This document shows, piece by piece, positions 54,879-63,773 of a stretch of DNA of 64,000 nucleotides. The number at the start of each line of letters is the position of its first letter. The stretch's first letter is position 1. The translations under genes and the position numbers were made by a program. The notes beneath the pieces were generated by a model, which saw only the letters and a program-made list of their open reading frames with translations, did no database searches and was not told where the DNA came from. Source of the stretch: Marseilla massiliensis (lineage in GTDB: Bacteria > Bacteroidota > Bacteroidia > Bacteroidales > Bacteroidaceae); the NCBI RefSeq assembly GCF_016899955.1, contig NZ_JACJJL010000015.1:39061-103060 (forward strand). Reading direction: 5' to 3'.

Positions 54879-55976
54879 ATGGATGTAAAAGTTATTACTC
54901 GCCATGCTCCGTCTAACTACGGTTCACTTCTACAGTCTCTTGCCACAATGAAGATTTTTGAGAGGCTTGGGCACAAATGTGAAATTATAGACTATAGACG
55001 CGATGATGAGCGCGGATTGAAGGCTGTTCTCACTACTCTTAATGGAAAGGAAGGATGGAATGGGGGGTTAGTGAAAAGATTGGCTTATATTTTATCCAGA
55101 TATCCAGAGGAAAGGTTGGCGGAGATTAAGTTTAATAATATGCGCCGGCATTATTTGAAGATGACAGGCCTGTGCCGCAATATGGATGATTTGAGTAGAT
55201 TGAGTGCAGACGTTTTTGTGACGGGCAGTGACCAAGTATGGGGGCCCACACTCAACGGGCATTATGATGAGGCTTATTTCTTGTCTTTTGTAAAAAACAC
55301 CCGTAGGGTTGCATACGCCGCAAGTTTCGGAAGAACATTATTTACCGATGAAATTGCTTGCGAATACAAGCGTTTCCTATCTCAATACGACGCTATAGCC
55401 GTGCGAGAGGATGCAGCTGTAAAGACATTGCAAGATTGGGGGCTGAACTGTGTGGGGCAAGTGTTAGATCCAACACTTCTGTTGACTGGTGAAGAATGGG
55501 AGGCTTTCATTAAACGCAGACGGATAAAAGGCGACTATGCCCTAGTTTACCAGTTGCATAATAATCCAGAAATGAATGTATTAGCTGAAAGATTGGCCCG
55601 TCATCATGGATTGCCATTATATCGAGTATCGCCTACTCTCCATCAAATAAAAAGAGGTGGAAAATTTGTCTATCTTCCACAAGTTGAAGATTTTCTTTCT
55701 TGTATCCGATATTGCAAACTAATGGTTACAGACTCATTTCATGGAACAGCGTTTGCCATCAACTTCAATCGCCAGTTTGTAGAAGTACTGCCAAATAATT
55801 CTACGGGCAGCAGAAACCAAAGTATACTCAGATTAACAGATTTACAGAGCAGAATTGCGTCAAACCTCGGCGATTACTTTTTATCCGACGACAAAATTGA
55901 TTATAAGCATGTAAATGAAATCCTACATTCCGAAAGAGGAAAGTCTATGGAAATCATTAAAAGAATTCTGAGTTGA
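54879..55976 (+). CDS. Polysaccharide pyruvyl transferase family protein
   Basis: A 365-residue enzyme. Start: KVITRHAPSNYGSLLQSLAT; middle: DVFVTGSDQVWGPTL and RRVAYAASFGRT; late: LMVTDSFHGTAFAINFNRQF. This is the long PssM/CsaB-like form that goes with FrhB-like partners in Bacteroidetes capsule loci. A second member of the family lies at 46587. Product likely a modified sugar. Confidence 0.85.
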   Translation: MDVKVITRHAPSNYGSLLQSLATMKIFERLGHKCEIIDYRRDDERGLKAVLTTLNGKEGWNGGLVKRLAYILSRYPEERLAEIKFNNMRRHYLKMTGLCRNMDDLSRLSADVFVTGSDQVWGPTLNGHYDEAYFLSFVKNTRRVAYAASFGRTLFTDEIACEYKRFLSQYDAIAVREDAAVKTLQDWGLNCVGQVLDPTLLLTGEEWEAFIKRRRIKGDYALVYQLHNNPEMNVLAERLARHHGLPLYRVSPTLHQIKRGGKFVYLPQVEDFLSCIRYCKLMVTDSFHGTAFAINFNRQFVEVLPNNSTGSRNQSILRLTDLQSRIASNLGDYFLSDDKIDYKHVNEILHSERGKSMEIIKRILS

Positions 55977-56021
55977 CAGTGCTACAACATTTTATATATA
56001 AATGAATTTTATTAGATTATT

Positions 56022-57011
56022 ATGATACGCATTATCTTTGACTGGCCTTGCTCTCATGGTAGCGTGTGCTCCGATATGTTCATTGTTGAAATGAAAAAAC
56101 ATGGCAAGGACTTGATTGTTGATGGCGCGCGAAGAGCTAAACCAAGAGTACTATTTTGGTTGCTTCTGGCTATCAGAACCATCTTCAAATCAAAAAAAGA
56201 AGACATAATAGTGACATGGCTGGATACGCTGGGGGTCTTTTGTTACTGGGTAGGCAAATTGACTAATAGAAAGAGGAAAATATTGGCTCTCAATATTTTG
56301 TTAAAGGAGAAAACCACTTTTAAGAACCGATTATGGAAAACATTGTACAACATTGCCATCGATGATTACAACTTCTATTTTACATACACATCTAAATGGC
56401 AGAAATGGAATACATATCCTCGGGCGTTTTATTTGCAAGACACTTATGTGGACCGAGATGCCCTGTTTGTGACATATAAAGACTGTGGCAAGACGGTTTT
56501 TGTAGGGGGGTGGAATGGTCGCGACTGGCCTTTAGCTATTCAAGTTGCCAAAAGGCTACCTTCCGCAGATTTTTATTTCGTATGTCCTCCTATGGTGGAG
56601 AAATTGTTGGAAGACAAAACCAATAATATACACGTCGGATATGCATTGCCTCGCAAAGAATATCTTAAGACTTTGGCGGAATGCTCGATAGTTTTTCTTC
56701 CTTTAGACACGAACGCTCCTGCTGGGCTAATCGTGCTTTATGAAGCGGCGATGAAATGCAAGGCGTTGGTTATGACCGAAAACGATGTGTCAAAAGATTA
56801 TCTTGTCAACCAAAGCCTTGGTTTGTTGGTAACAAAAAATGATGTCGATGACGCCGTGGAAAAATTAGAAACCCTTTTGGACAATGAACAAAAGCGAGAA
56901 AGCATGTCAAAAGAATTGCAATCATACATTATGGAGATAGGTTCTTTCCCTAATTATTGCAAAACGCTCAATGGTATATTAGACATAGTGATTCAGAAAG
57001 AGTTGGTATGA
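56022..57011 (+). CDS. Glycosyltransferase, GT4-like
   Basis: The 329-residue product opens IIFDWPCSHGSVCSDMFIVE. Its first half is unusual, but the second half looks like GT-B: KTVFVGGWNGRDWPLAIQVA, FVCPPMVEKLLEDKT, and PLDTNAPAGLIVLYEAAMKC, which stands where E-x7-E proteins have their donor site (only the second Glu is kept). It may be a divergent transferase. Specificity unknown. AT-rich. Confidence 0.7.
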   Translation: MIRIIFDWPCSHGSVCSDMFIVEMKKHGKDLIVDGARRAKPRVLFWLLLAIRTIFKSKKEDIIVTWLDTLGVFCYWVGKLTNRKRKILALNILLKEKTTFKNRLWKTLYNIAIDDYNFYFTYTSKWQKWNTYPRAFYLQDTYVDRDALFVTYKDCGKTVFVGGWNGRDWPLAIQVAKRLPSADFYFVCPPMVEKLLEDKTNNIHVGYALPRKEYLKTLAECSIVFLPLDTNAPAGLIVLYEAAMKCKALVMTENDVSKDYLVNQSLGLLVTKNDVDDAVEKLETLLDNEQKRESMSKELQSYIMEIGSFPNYCKTLNGILDIVIQKELV

Positions 57012-57053
57012 ATGTTGGCATTGTAGAAAAGAAGAGGGTATTAAAGTCTGAAG

Positions 57054-57201
57054 ATGAAAGAGAAATTTAAGAATTTGTTAAGTTATATCAACTGCCAAAA
57101 ACATGGTTTAAGTGTTTAAGCTATTGTTATATTTTGTGGGTGGGAAAATTATCAACCGAGGTAAGTTCGTGATTGGCAATGGCGTTAAAATACGTCCATA
57201 G
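57054..57201 (+). pseudogene. Remnant of a hexapeptide acyltransferase
   Basis: An ATG at 57054 gives MKEKFKNLLSYINCQKHG, then one frameshift (near 57115) leads to YFVGGKIINRGKFVIGNGVK and a stop (57199-57201). This is like the first 50 residues of left-handed beta-helix acetyltransferases of capsule loci. The rest is gone. It marks the junction between the AT-rich part and the next part. Confidence 0.5.
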
Positions 57202-57245
57202 AGCGACATTTACATATTTTAATATGGATTTATAAGTTACTATTT

Positions 57246-58418
57246 ATGCGAATCTTACTTTCTAATAAATTTTATTACCGCCGGGGCGGCGACTGCATCT
57301 ATATGCTCAACCTTGAACAGCTGTTGAAGACTCATGGGCATGAAGTGGCGGTGTTTGCTATGGATTATCCTGACAACGAGGAAACTCCGTGGAAGAAATA
57401 TTTCCCTTCAAACATGAGCAAGCAGATGGCTTTCACAAGACCTTTCGGGTCACGCGAGGTGAAAAACAAGTTCGGCAAGCTGCTTGATGACTTCCGTCCT
57501 GATGTAGTTCACCTTAACAATATCCATACGCAGCTGTCGCCTGTCATTGCGGAATTGGCGCATAGGCGTGGCATAAGGACGGTGTGGACGCTGCATGATT
57601 ACAAGCTGCTTTGTCCACGTTACGACTGTCTGCGTAATGGCAAGGAAATTTGTGAACTGTGTTTCAATGGCGACAAGTCGCATTGCAAGACTTATCGCTG
57701 TATGAAAGGTTCAAGACTTGCATCCGAAATCGGGTATCGTGAAGCAATAAAGTGGAACAGGAAGCGGCTTGAGGAATGCACCGACTTGTTTGTCTGCCCG
57801 AGCCGTTTCATGGCGGAAAAGATGGCGCAGGGAGGTTTTCGGAAAGACAAGCTGAAAGTGTTGTGCAACTTCATCGACATTGAAAAATGCCGCAAGGACG
57901 GTTACGCTAAGGACGACTATTACTGCTATGTCGGCCGTCTGAGCCATGAGAAAGGCGTCGGCACACTTGTTAAGGCCGCTGCACGGTTGCCGTATAAGCT
58001 GAAAATCATCGGCGAAGGACCATTGCTGGAGCAATTAAAAATTAGAAATGAAGAATTAAAGGGGAATGTCGAGTTTCTTGGTTTCCGCCAATGGGATGAC
58101 ATAAAGGACATTGTAGGGAAAGCGAGGTTTACCGTGATACCCTCTGAATGGTACGAGAACAACCCCTTGTCGGTAATCGAGGCCGAATGTTTGGGCACGC
58201 CCGTACTTGGCGCCCGTATCGGCGGCATACCTGAACTGATAGACGAAGGCGTGAACGGAATGACTTTTGAGAGCGGCAACGCAGATGACCTTTACGGGAA
58301 AATTAAGGCGATGTACAATGCTGATTTTGACTATAAGGTCATTGCCGATGCTGCGATGAAACGGTACAACGCCGAAAGCTATTACGGAGAAATAATGAAG
58401 TGTTACCTTGGCCGTTAA
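57246..58418 (+). CDS. Glycosyltransferase family 4
   Basis: The 390-residue GT-B enzyme opens RILLSNKFYYRRGGDCIYML. The acceptor half has TVWTLHDYKLLCPRYDCLRN and a cysteine cluster (CELCFNGDKSHCKTYRC), typical of a Bacteroidetes GT4 group. The donor half has YCYVGRLSHEKGVGTLVKAA and PSEWYENNPLSVIEAECLGT. A small in-frame LKIRNEELKG insertion lies near residue 262. GC content rises from here on. Confidence 0.85.
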   Translation: MRILLSNKFYYRRGGDCIYMLNLEQLLKTHGHEVAVFAMDYPDNEETPWKKYFPSNMSKQMAFTRPFGSREVKNKFGKLLDDFRPDVVHLNNIHTQLSPVIAELAHRRGIRTVWTLHDYKLLCPRYDCLRNGKEICELCFNGDKSHCKTYRCMKGSRLASEIGYREAIKWNRKRLEECTDLFVCPSRFMAEKMAQGGFRKDKLKVLCNFIDIEKCRKDGYAKDDYYCYVGRLSHEKGVGTLVKAAARLPYKLKIIGEGPLLEQLKIRNEELKGNVEFLGFRQWDDIKDIVGKARFTVIPSEWYENNPLSVIEAECLGTPVLGARIGGIPELIDEGVNGMTFESGNADDLYGKIKAMYNADFDYKVIADAAMKRYNAESYYGEIMKCYLGR

Positions 58419-58453
58419 AGGGCACTTTGCAAAAAGCTGTATATTGCCGTTCA

Positions 58454-58489
58454 AAAGGGCACGTTTTGCACCGCGAAATGGCACGTTTC
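58454..58489. repeat. Dispersed repeat, copy 3
   Basis: AAAGGGCACGTTTTGCACCG then CGAAATGGCACGTTTC; GGCACGTTT occurs twice within it. It lies in the 199-bp gap between two genes of the locus and matches the copy at 36803-36838. Confidence 0.6.
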
Positions 58490-58617
58490 ATATTGCGATA
58501 TGCGGCAAATCGGAAAGCAGACAAAATTCTTTTTACCGCAATGTGTTTTTAAGCATATTGCCCAAACCTATAAACATCTTATTCTCAACGATTTAAATAT
58601 TAAAGAAACAAGATAAA

Positions 58618-59685
58618 ATGGCTAACACAAACATTCCGCGTCCAACCGACGCAAGTATCATCCTGACGTATCGCTGCCCGATGCGCTGCCAAATGTGCAA
58701 CATCTGGAAGAACCCGACAAACAGGCAGGAGGAGATAAAGGCGGAAGACCTCAAGACGCTGCCGCAACTGAAGTTCATCAACCTTACGGGCGGAGAGCCG
58801 TTCATCCGCGAAGACCTGGCCGAGATAGTTGAGGAGTGCTACAAGCATACCCCGCGAATTGTAATCTCCACCTCAGGCTGGTTTGAGGATAGGGTTGTCG
58901 CATTGGCAAAGAAATTTCCGAATATTGGTATCCGTATTTCCATTGAGGGATTGAGCCAGAAAAACGATGAGCTGCGTGGCCATGCAGGAGGATTCGACAA
59001 GGGCCTGAGGACATTGCTTACATTAAAGCACATGGGACTGAAGGACATCGGCTTCGGCTGTACAGTGTCAAACCACAACTCGAAGGACATGCTTTCGCTC
59101 TACCAACTGTCACTTTCGCTCGGCATGGAGTTCGCCACGGCAGCGTTCCACAACTCGTACTACTTCCACAAGAGCGACAACGTAATCACGAACAAGGACG
59201 AGGTGACGGGCAACTTCAGGCAGCTGATAGAGTGGCAGCTGAAGGAGAAGCACCCGAAGAGCTGGTTCCGTGCGTGGTTCAACATGGGACTTATCAACTA
59301 TATCGAGGGCGGACGCCGTATGCTGCCTTGCGAAGCCGGCATGGTAAACTTCTTCATCGACCCGTGGGGCGAGGTTATGCCCTGCAACGGACTGGAGGAA
59401 AGGTACTGGAAAGAGAGCATGGGCAACATCCACGACAAGCCTTTCATGGAAATCTGGGAGAGCGAACAGGCGCAGAAAGTACGGCAGATGGTACGCAAAT
59501 GCCCGAAGAACTGCTGGATGGTGGGCACGGCAAGCCCGGTGATGCACAAGTACATCAAGTATCCTGCAAAATGGGCGTTGCAGAACAAGCTGCGCTCTAT
59601 GCAGGGCAAGCCGGCTTGCATAGACCCGAAGTGGTGCGACGTAGGCCAAGACCCGTGCCAGGGGGATTTGAGGGAGAAGTTTTGA
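58618..59685 (+). CDS. Radical SAM / SPASM-like protein in the polysaccharide locus
   Basis: The 355-residue protein has the radical SAM cluster motif CPMRCQMC (CxxxCxxC), the Gly-rich INLTGGEPFIREDL, and a C-terminal SPASM-like part: LPCEAGMVNFFIDPWGEVMP followed by C-N-G-L and CPKNCWM. Such enzymes use SAM and 4Fe-4S clusters for radical chemistry. In a polysaccharide locus a sugar-modifying role (epimerisation, deoxygenation) is possible; there is no peptide substrate gene. Spacing of 199 and 174 bp around it suggests that it may be a separate unit. Confidence 0.8.
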   Translation: MANTNIPRPTDASIILTYRCPMRCQMCNIWKNPTNRQEEIKAEDLKTLPQLKFINLTGGEPFIREDLAEIVEECYKHTPRIVISTSGWFEDRVVALAKKFPNIGIRISIEGLSQKNDELRGHAGGFDKGLRTLLTLKHMGLKDIGFGCTVSNHNSKDMLSLYQLSLSLGMEFATAAFHNSYYFHKSDNVITNKDEVTGNFRQLIEWQLKEKHPKSWFRAWFNMGLINYIEGGRRMLPCEAGMVNFFIDPWGEVMPCNGLEERYWKESMGNIHDKPFMEIWESEQAQKVRQMVRKCPKNCWMVGTASPVMHKYIKYPAKWALQNKLRSMQGKPACIDPKWCDVGQDPCQGDLREKF

Positions 59686-59859
59686 GTTACTTGACTCTTT
59701 TACCTGTAATGAGAAGCCATAAGGCGGAAAGGCAAGAACATACGACAATTCTTGCAAACAATATTGTTTCTTTAAAACTGCCTTGTGGCTTTTCCATTAG
59801 TTGAGTTGCTTTTGTTTCTGCAAAAGTAATTATTTGTTTCCAAAATCAAGAAATCTTTT

Positions 59860-60975
59860 ATGAAGATAGTAGTTACGGGCACCCGTGGCATCCCGAACAT
59901 CATGGGCGGCGTTGAAACCCATTGCGAGGAGCTGTTTCCGGGGATAGCCAAACGGGGCTTTGACGTTACCGTGATACGCAGGACGAATTATGTCAATGAT
60001 GACTTGAAGGAATGGAAAGGCGTGAAATTGGTGGACATCGACAGCCCGAAGAAGAAATCATTTGAGGCCATCATCCATACTTTCCGTGCCATTAACGAGG
60101 CAAAGCGGTTAAAAGCCGACATCCTGCATATCCATGCCATCGGCCCTGCATTGCTTGTACCATATGCAAAGATGAAGGGTATGAAGGTTGTTTTCACCCA
60201 TCACGGCCCAGACTACGACCGCGACAAGTGGGGATTTGCAGCAAAGACGATGCTGAAACTTGGTGAACGCATGGGCTGTATGTTTGCCGACGAGGTGATT
60301 GTAATTTCCGATGTGATACGCAACCTAATAAAACGGAAATACAACCGGACGAGTCACGTACACTTGATTTACAACGGCGTGTCGCAACCCGAAATATGCG
60401 ACTATCCCGAATACTTCAAGGAACTCGGCATAGAGAAAGGCAAGTATATACTTGGCATGTGCCGCTTTGTGCCGGAAAAGAACCTGCACCACCTTATTTC
60501 CGCTTACGCCAAAGTTAAGAATGAAGAATTAAGAGTTAAGAAAGATAGCGGGATAAAGCTGGTCTTGGCTGGCGATACAGACTTTGAGGATGATTATTCA
60601 CGTGGATTGAAGGAGATGGCGAGGAAGAACGGCGTCATCCTTACTGGCTTCATCAAGGGCAAGAAGCTGCATTCATTGTTGACTAATTGCCGGGCGTACT
60701 GCCTTCCGTCGAGCCATGAGGGTCTACCAATAGCGTTGCTTGAAGCCATGAGCTACGGCGTAAAAGTTATAGTAAGTGACATTCCTGCAAACAAGGAAGT
60801 AGGTCTGTCTGAAAGCGATTATTTTCCCGTCGGTAATGTAGATGTGTTGGCGGAAAAGCTGAAAGCTGTCATCGAACAACCGCTGCAGCATATTGATTAC
60901 GACATGAAGAAGTACGACTGGGAGAAAATCGCCGACCAAGTTAGGGACGTATATTCTGAATTAACAAATAAGTAA
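59860..60975 (+). CDS. Glycosyltransferase family 4
   Basis: A 371-residue GT-B enzyme beginning KIVVTGTRGIPNIMGGVETH, the opening of WsaE/rhamnosyltransferase-like GT4 members. Donor site: PSSHEGLPIALLEAMSYGVK. Middle: FTHHGPDYDRDKWGFAAKTM. It contains an in-frame low-complexity insert VKNEELRVKKDSG near residues 219-231. It precedes the rhamnose genes by 21 bp, so a rhamnosyl donor is plausible but not shown. Confidence 0.85.
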   Translation: MKIVVTGTRGIPNIMGGVETHCEELFPGIAKRGFDVTVIRRTNYVNDDLKEWKGVKLVDIDSPKKKSFEAIIHTFRAINEAKRLKADILHIHAIGPALLVPYAKMKGMKVVFTHHGPDYDRDKWGFAAKTMLKLGERMGCMFADEVIVISDVIRNLIKRKYNRTSHVHLIYNGVSQPEICDYPEYFKELGIEKGKYILGMCRFVPEKNLHHLISAYAKVKNEELRVKKDSGIKLVLAGDTDFEDDYSRGLKEMARKNGVILTGFIKGKKLHSLLTNCRAYCLPSSHEGLPIALLEAMSYGVKVIVSDIPANKEVGLSESDYFPVGNVDVLAEKLKAVIEQPLQHIDYDMKKYDWEKIADQVRDVYSELTNK

Positions 60976-60996
60976 AACCAACATAAATCTATAATT

Positions 60997-61905
60997 ATGA
61001 AAGGAATCGTATTGGCCGGTGGCAGCGGTACGCGGTTGTACCCTATCACCAAGGGAATCAGCAAGCAGCTCATCCCGATTTTCGACAAGCCGATGATTTA
61101 TTACCCGATTTCGGTGCTGATGTTGGCAGGTATTAGGGAAATATTGATTATCTCGACACCTTACGACCTGCCGGGGTTCAAGCGGCTGTTGGGTGACGGC
61201 AGCAATTTCGGGGTGAGGTTCGAGTATGCGGAACAACCGTCGCCGGATGGACTGGCACAGGCTTTTATTATCGGGGAGAAGTTCATCGGGAATGATTGCA
61301 CTTGTCTTGTGCTGGGTGACAACATCTTCTATGGAGCAGGACTTAATGACCTATTGGAACAGGCGGTTGTTGATGCTGAGCAGAACGGCAAGGCGACGGT
61401 GTTCGGTTACAGGGTTGGCGACCCCGAGCGTTACGGAGTGGCTGAGTTCGACAAGGACGGGAATTGCCTTAGCATCGAAGAGAAACCTGAACATCCGAAG
61501 AGCAACTACGCCGTTGTTGGATTGTATTTCTATCCGAACAAGGTTGTCAGCATCGCAAAGAGCATCAAACCGTCGGCACGCGGTGAGCTGGAAATCACCA
61601 CGGTAAACCAGGAGTTCCTGAAAGATAAGGAATTGAAGGTGCAGACGATGGCTCGTGGCTTCGCATGGCTTGACACGGGTACTCATGATTCTTTGTCGGA
61701 GGCAAGTACCTTTATTGAGGTATTGGAAAAGCGGCAAGGCTTGAAGGTTGCCTGTCTTGAGGGAATAGCTTACCGAAAGGGATGGATAACGGCTGATAAA
61801 CTAAAGGAAGTGGCGCAGCCGATGTTGAAGAACGGCTACGGGAAGTACCTCATGTCGATTCTTGGTGAAAGAAAGGATGACATAACAAAGAACTTGGAGT
61901 ATTGA
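60997..61905 (+). CDS. rfbA: Glucose-1-phosphate thymidylyltransferase
   Basis: First step of dTDP-L-rhamnose synthesis: glucose-1-phosphate plus dTTP gives dTDP-glucose. The 302-residue enzyme has [49 protein letters not shown], and [14 protein letters not shown]. Length normal. First of four rhamnose genes in order A, C, D, B. Confidence 0.95.
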   Translation: MKGIVLAGGSGTRLYPITKGISKQLIPIFDKPMIYYPISVLMLAGIREILIISTPYDLPGFKRLLGDGSNFGVRFEYAEQPSPDGLAQAFIIGEKFIGNDCTCLVLGDNIFYGAGLNDLLEQAVVDAEQNGKATVFGYRVGDPERYGVAEFDKDGNCLSIEEKPEHPKSNYAVVGLYFYPNKVVSIAKSIKPSARGELEITTVNQEFLKDKELKVQTMARGFAWLDTGTHDSLSEASTFIEVLEKRQGLKVACLEGIAYRKGWITADKLKEVAQPMLKNGYGKYLMSILGERKDDITKNLEY

Positions 61906-61979
61906 GCAATTAAGAATTAAGAAAGATGGCATTGTAGCTTAAACAAGTTATTTTGCTATTCCCCTTAAATTATAAAACA

Positions 61980-62537
61980 ATGGAATTAATAAAGACAGAC
62001 ATAGAAGGCGTGGTAATCATAGAGCCGCGCATATTCAAGGACGCCCGCGGATATTTCTTCGAGAGTTTCTCGCAGAGGGAGTTTGATGAGAAAGTCGGGC
62101 ACGTTGAGTTTGTGCAGGACAACGAAAGCATGTCATCGTATGGTGTCATGCGTGGGCTGCATTTCCAGCGTCCGCCATATACGCAGGCGAAGTTAGTAAG
62201 GTGCGTAAGGGGAAAAGTGCTCGACGTTGCGGTTGACATCAGGAAAGGCTCGCCAACATACGGCAGGCATGTGGCGGTTGAATTGACCGAGGACAACCAC
62301 AGGCAGTTCTTCATCCCGAAAGGCTTTGCCCACGGTTTTGCAGTATTGAGCGAGACGGCCGTGTTCCAGTATAAGTGCGATGAGTTCTACCATCCCGAGG
62401 CGGACGGAGGAATAAGCATACTTGACAATAGCCTCGGCATTGACTGGCGCATACCTACCGAACACGCAATACTGAGTGAGAAGGACACGAAACATCCGCT
62501 GTTTAAAGACTTTGACAGTCCTTTCAGCCCCTTCTGA
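61980..62537 (+). CDS. rfbC: dTDP-4-dehydrorhamnose 3,5-epimerase
   Basis: From the ATG at 61980 the enzyme has 185 residues. Seen: FKDARGYFFESFSQREFDEK, QDNESMSSYGVMRGLHFQRP (with catalytic His), VRCVRGKVLDVAVDIRKGSP, FIPKGFAHGFAVLSETA (base His/Asp region) and YKCDEFYHPEADGGI. A TTG start 27 bases upstream is not needed. It is preceded by a 74-bp gap with a low-complexity AATTAAGAATTAAG run. Confidence 0.95.
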   Translation: MELIKTDIEGVVIIEPRIFKDARGYFFESFSQREFDEKVGHVEFVQDNESMSSYGVMRGLHFQRPPYTQAKLVRCVRGKVLDVAVDIRKGSPTYGRHVAVELTEDNHRQFFIPKGFAHGFAVLSETAVFQYKCDEFYHPEADGGISILDNSLGIDWRIPTEHAILSEKDTKHPLFKDFDSPFSPF

Positions 62538-62682
62538 CCTTCCAGGTAGGGATGGAAAGCCATTTACAGCATTCTTTACACTGTGAAGGAAACGGTTTAC
62601 AAACTAAATATTACAAATAACTTTTAATACGGCTCTCTTCAAAGCCTCCATACATAGGAGGTTTGGAGGGACATCTAACAAC

Positions 62683-63597
62683 ATGAACATACTTGTAACA
62701 GGCGCAAACGGCCAGCTCGGTAATGAAATGCGCATAATAAGCAAAGATACGAACGACAATTATACCTTTACAGATGTCGTAGAGGTTGAAGGCGTTGAAA
62801 CGACAATCTTGGATATAACCAATGCCGAAGCCATAAAGAAGATAGTCAAGGAAAAGGATATACAGTGCATAGTCAACTGCGCCGCATACACAAACGTTGA
62901 CAAGGCGGAAAGTGACGAGGCGTTATGCAGGAAACTCAACGCCGATGCACCAAAGCTATTGGCAAAGGCGATGAAGGAAGTGAACGGGCTTCTCGTGCAG
63001 ATTTCAACGGATTATGTTTTCGGCGGCGACCCTTACAATACGCCTTGCAGTGAAGACCAAAAAGGAACACCTACTGGAGTCTACGGCAAGACAAAGCTCG
63101 AGGGAGAGAATAACATAGAGGCAGTCGGGGCTGATTACGTCATAATAAGGACGGCATGGTTATATTCAGAATTCGGCAAGAACTTCGTAAAGACAATGCT
63201 CAACCTTACGGCGACAAAGCCGAAACTCACCGTTGTCTTCGACCAGGCTGGGACACCGACATACGCATACGACCTTGCAGTGGCAATAAAGGCCGTGCTG
63301 GCAGACTATGAAAAGGAAAGCCCGAAAGACGGATATTCAAAACGTGGAATATATCATTTCAGTAACGAGGGAGTCTGCTCATGGTATGACTTCACGAAGA
63401 GAATCGCCGAGCTTGCGGGAAACACAGCTTGCGACATCGAGCCTTGCCACAGCGATGAGTTCCCCAGCCCGGTAAAACGTCCGGCGTATTCGGTTCTCGA
63501 CAAGACGAAAATCAAGGAAACATTTGGCATCAATATTCCCTATTGGACGGACTCATTAAGAAAATGCATGAATAACATTGGCGTACTAAAGGCATAG
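62683..63597 (+). CDS. rfbD: dTDP-4-dehydrorhamnose reductase
   Basis: Final step to dTDP-L-rhamnose. The 304-residue SDR enzyme has the NAD(P)-binding loop ILVTGANGQLGNEMRII, NCAAYTNVDKAESDEAL, QISTDYVFGG and the catalytic YGKTKLEGE (Tyr-x-x-x-Lys). Gap to rfbC is 145 bp with no gene. Confidence 0.95.
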   Translation: MNILVTGANGQLGNEMRIISKDTNDNYTFTDVVEVEGVETTILDITNAEAIKKIVKEKDIQCIVNCAAYTNVDKAESDEALCRKLNADAPKLLAKAMKEVNGLLVQISTDYVFGGDPYNTPCSEDQKGTPTGVYGKTKLEGENNIEAVGADYVIIRTAWLYSEFGKNFVKTMLNLTATKPKLTVVFDQAGTPTYAYDLAVAIKAVLADYEKESPKDGYSKRGIYHFSNEGVCSWYDFTKRIAELAGNTACDIEPCHSDEFPSPVKRPAYSVLDKTKIKETFGINIPYWTDSLRKCMNNIGVLKA

Positions 63598-63651
63598 ACC
63601 TTCACGCCAACGTTAACACACTGAAAGCCAAAATGATACGACACACATTCC

Positions 63652-63690
63652 AAAAGGCACAAAATTATGTTGCCAAATGGCACATATCAT
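63652..63690. repeat. Dispersed repeat, copy 4 (degenerate)
   Basis: AAAAGGCAC, about ten bases, CCAAATGGCACATATCAT: matches the pattern of the repeat at 58454, with a changed centre. Confidence 0.4.
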
Positions 63691-63773
63691 GAAACAAAAC
63701 GGCCCAAATTGAAATGTAAAACGCATCGTTTCATAAAACAATACTTCAATAATGAACTAACTACAAAATAATC

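Noticed and set aside
59818..59825. TACTTTTG box on the minus strand before the GT4 gene
   Set aside because: No minus-strand gene lies downstream of it.
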